The position numbers were made by a program, and so were the translations under genes. Of a DNA stretch of 8,020 bases, positions 6,526-8,020 are shown one piece after another (the stretch's first letter is position 1; the number at the start of each line of letters is the position of its first letter). Source of the stretch: Candidatus Hydrogenedentota bacterium. GTDB taxonomy: Bacteria; Hydrogenedentota; Hydrogenedentia; Hydrogenedentiales; CAITNO01. Under the pieces are notes generated by a model. It was given only the letters and a program-made list of their open reading frames with translations. It had not been told where the DNA came from and did no database searches. The DNA is taken from contig CAIXUF010000128.1 of the NCBI GenBank assembly GCA_903922535.1, forward strand, positions 1 to 8,020, written 5' to 3'.

Positions 6526-6865
6526 GAACATGGAGGCTGTTGGAGGGCTTTTGCGGCCACTAGTTTTGCAGGAAGCGGCGGCAAACAGGGGGAATACACA
6601 CCATATGGGCGCGTTGACCAAGACAACAACAATATACGGGGGTTGCGGGGGGGCGGATTATTCATATGATCTATTGCGTTATGGTCCGGCAATGCACTAC
6701 ACTAATGCTGAGCGGTCTTGTGCCCTGTCAACATATTATGCAGTGGCTTCGTTGACCCAACCGGCATTGTATGGTGTCCTGCGTCTATTTTTGTTCTGAA
6801 GACATCGCGTTTTGCGGGGTCATGCGTTTTGTGTGTCCGTGCTTTAGTGTGGTTACGAGGTGTAC
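6526..6865 (+). other. 340-bp intergenic region upstream of gspC
   Basis: This is the longest gene-free stretch. It is visibly less GC-rich than its neighbours and probably carries the control region of the type II secretion operon. Contents: a G-rich run at about 6639-6657 (runs of 5 and 7 G); GTTGAC at 6613-6618 and 6751-6756, with its inverse GTCAAC at 6727-6732, the last two forming a 6-bp inverted repeat with an 18-nt gap; and a weak promoter-like pair, TTGCGT 6674-6679 and TACACT 6698-6703, with an 18-nt spacer. An open frame at 6605-6799 (64 codons plus stop) lacks a convincing ribosome site and recognisable homology, so it is not called as a gene. No clear terminator for lptG is visible. 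Confidence 0.5.
6857..6860 (+). promoter_or_regulatory. Ribosome binding site that sets the gspC start
   Basis: GAGG at 6857-6860 lies 5 nt before ATG 6866. An in-frame GTG at 6860 overlaps this site and has no usable ribosome site of its own, so ATG 6866 is preferred. Confidence 0.55.
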
Positions 6866-7801
6866 ATGGTTCGTGGACTAATCATCCGTAAGACATTCAT
6901 TGCGATCGACCTGGCCTTGGCGGCACTGGTCGCGGCGGTGGTGGTTGTGGTCGCGATGGAAATGACCCGGCTTATTCCCGGTCCTGAAGCGGTGGTGCCC
7001 GATGGGGGCGCCGCTGCCCAACCGACGGTCCCGCCGTTGCCGCAGGTGGCTGAGCGCACCGCCTATGCCTCCCTGAAACAGAGTGGCTTGTTCGGCGAGG
7101 CGGGCAAATGGGACCCCAAGGCGATACCGCCGCCCGCCAAAGTGGAAGAGAAACCCCCCGAGCCGGATGTGTCGGAAACCACGCTGAATTTGCGGCTTAT
7201 GGGCACGATCGCGGCGGGCAGCAAGTTTTCGACCGCGTTCATTGAGAATCTGGACACGAATGATCGGGGCCGGAGCTACTTGATCGGCGATCAGCTCATG
7301 GACGATGTGACGCTGGAGGAGGTTTCTTCACGGGAAGTGAAAGTGCTGAACAAGCGGTTTGACCCTCCCAAGCACGAGCGTCTGAAGATGGACGAGGCAG
7401 AGCCCGAAGCGGCCCCGGCGGCAAAAGCGCCCTCCAAAGCGGCCGCCCCGACCACCCCGGTGGAAGCGCCTTCCCCGGACCGCATCACTCTGAAGCGCGA
7501 CGAGATTGTTCAGGATCTCTATAAGAACTACGCGGACCTGGTGACCAATCTGAAGCCCGAAATGGCCAAGGACGAGAAGGGCAACGTCATCGGCGTCACG
7601 GCGCCCGATATTGGGAAGGTGCCGCTGGCGCAGAAACTTGGCATACAGGAAAAGGACATTCTGCAGACGGTCAACAACGAGCAGATTGACAGCGAGCAGA
7701 AGATTCTTGAACTCGTGCAGAAATACCAAACCGCCAACTCGTTCCGAATCGGTATCATGCGGGATGGCAAGCCAAAGGTCATTACATATCGCCTGGATTA
7801 G
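6866..7801 (+). CDS. gspC: Type II secretion system inner-membrane protein GspC (PulC family)
   Basis: GspC is anchored in the inner membrane and spans the periplasm to link the assembly platform to the secretin GspD. The 311-residue product has a short cytoplasmic tail, one membrane helix (about 10-31) and a Pro-rich stretch. A homology-region domain follows (about 105-163: LNLRLMGTIA, FSTAFIENL, SYLIGDQLMDDVTLEEV). An Ala/Pro/Glu/Lys linker (176-204) leads to a C-terminal PDZ-like domain (206-311), with GNVIGVTAPDIG, AQKLGIQEKDILQTVNNEQI and the FRIGIMRDGKPKVITYRLD end. This order of TM, HR, linker and PDZ is diagnostic of GspC. The next gene begins 54 nt downstream with a signal peptide, as expected for gspD. 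A generic PDZ-domain envelope protein is the alternative, but the HR domain argues against it. Confidence 0.87.
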   Translation: MVRGLIIRKTFIAIDLALAALVAAVVVVVAMEMTRLIPGPEAVVPDGGAAAQPTVPPLPQVAERTAYASLKQSGLFGEAGKWDPKAIPPPAKVEEKPPEPDVSETTLNLRLMGTIAAGSKFSTAFIENLDTNDRGRSYLIGDQLMDDVTLEEVSSREVKVLNKRFDPPKHERLKMDEAEPEAAPAAKAPSKAAAPTTPVEAPSPDRITLKRDEIVQDLYKNYADLVTNLKPEMAKDEKGNVIGVTAPDIGKVPLAQKLGIQEKDILQTVNNEQIDSEQKILELVQKYQTANSFRIGIMRDGKPKVITYRLD

Positions 7802-7846
7802 GCGCAACCCACCCCCGCGGGCGCTTTGCGGCGATCAATGCGGAAA

Positions 7847-7851
7847 AGAGG
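7847..7851 (+). promoter_or_regulatory. Ribosome binding site for the gene downstream of gspC
   Basis: AGAGG lies 4 nt before ATG 7856 and 7 nt before the adjacent ATG 7859. It makes either more likely than the in-frame ATG at 7838, which would place this site inside the coding region. Confidence 0.5.
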
Positions 7852-7855
7852 CCAC

Positions 7856-8020
7856 ATGATGCGGCGAATGACACAGACAATTCTGGCTGGAACGGCGGGA
7901 CTTATCCTTGCGGCCGGGGTGCTTTTTGCCCTGCCCGCCGCCGGGCAGGATCCGAACGCAACCGAAGCGCCCGCAGCAGCGGCACCCGCCGCGGCGGCGG
8001 CTCAGCCTGCCCCCGCGGAG
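7856..8020 (+). CDS. gspD: Probable secretin GspD, N-terminal part only (runs off the window)
   Basis: The first 55 codons are visible, and the frame stays open to the end of the window. The protein begins MMRRMTQTILAG, followed by a hydrophobic helix and LPAAGQ. This is a standard Sec signal peptide: basic N-region, h-region about 8-27, likely cleavage after the AAG near residue 30. It then enters a low-complexity Ala/Pro segment. Nothing in this part is diagnostic of a secretin. The identification comes from position: in T2SS operons gspD normally follows gspC, and secretins carry a signal peptide. The start is ATG 7856 or 7859; in-frame ATG 7838 is possible but leaves the AGAGG ribosome site unused. 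Another exported protein cannot be excluded. Confidence 0.6.
   Translation, partial: MMRRMTQTILAGTAGLILAAGVLFALPAAGQDPNATEAPAAAAPAAAAAQPAPAE

Noticed and set aside
6639..6657. Possible G-quadruplex
   Set aside because: Only three G3 tracts plus a GG can be formed within a short loop distance, so a stable three-tetrad structure is not supported.
6605..6799. Small open frame of 64 amino acids upstream of gspC
   Set aside because: There is no ribosome site at a workable distance and no recognisable domain, and the frame simply continues an open frame that overlaps the end of lptG.

Overview
The window is about 8 kb of GC-rich, densely coding bacterial chromosome. The organism has two membranes: it carries an LptF/LptG-type lipopolysaccharide exporter pair and the start of a type II secretion operon (GspC, then a probable secretin with a signal peptide). 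A serine-palmitoyltransferase-like enzyme resembling the Bacteroidetes type is also present, but the high GC argues against Bacteroides itself. I cannot fix the phylum from this sequence. A deltaproteobacterial-grade lineage or a GC-rich FCB/PVC/Hydrogenedentes-like lineage would fit, and this is inference only.

Layout, left to right. (1) 144-617 (+) encodes a small protein with a shortened, degenerate receiver domain and a Fis/NtrC-type helix-turn-helix. A perfect GC-rich hairpin follows it directly. (2) 795-2022 (+) holds scpA (chromosome segregation) overlapping a YraN/UPF0102 nuclease-fold gene. (3) 4034-2032 (-) is a two-gene operon of an alpha-oxoamine synthase, best read as serine palmitoyltransferase, and a short-chain dehydrogenase whose start codon overlaps the synthase stop codon (ATGA). 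(4) 4334-6525 (+) is lptF-lptG, again joined by an ATGA overlap and divergent from the synthase operon across a 299-bp promoter region. (5) 6526-6865 is a less GC-rich intergenic region that probably controls the next operon. (6) 6866 to the window end (+) is gspC followed by the first 55 codons of a probable gspD.

How the genes fit together. The divergent pair in the middle has an envelope-lipid theme. The synthase and dehydrogenase could carry out the first two steps of sphingoid-base synthesis (condensation of serine with an acyl thioester, then reduction of the 3-keto group), while LptF/LptG extract LPS from the inner membrane. The T2SS genes add a second envelope-spanning machine. The scpA-yraN part is housekeeping.

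Three promoter-like sites (before scpA, the synthase and lptF) share GGGC directly before a -10-like hexamer. I found no mobile element, CRISPR array, tRNA or rRNA, and no clearly novel multi-gene system. The points most worth a second look are the probable sphingolipid gene pair beside lptFG, the degenerate receiver-HTH protein and the gspC upstream region.
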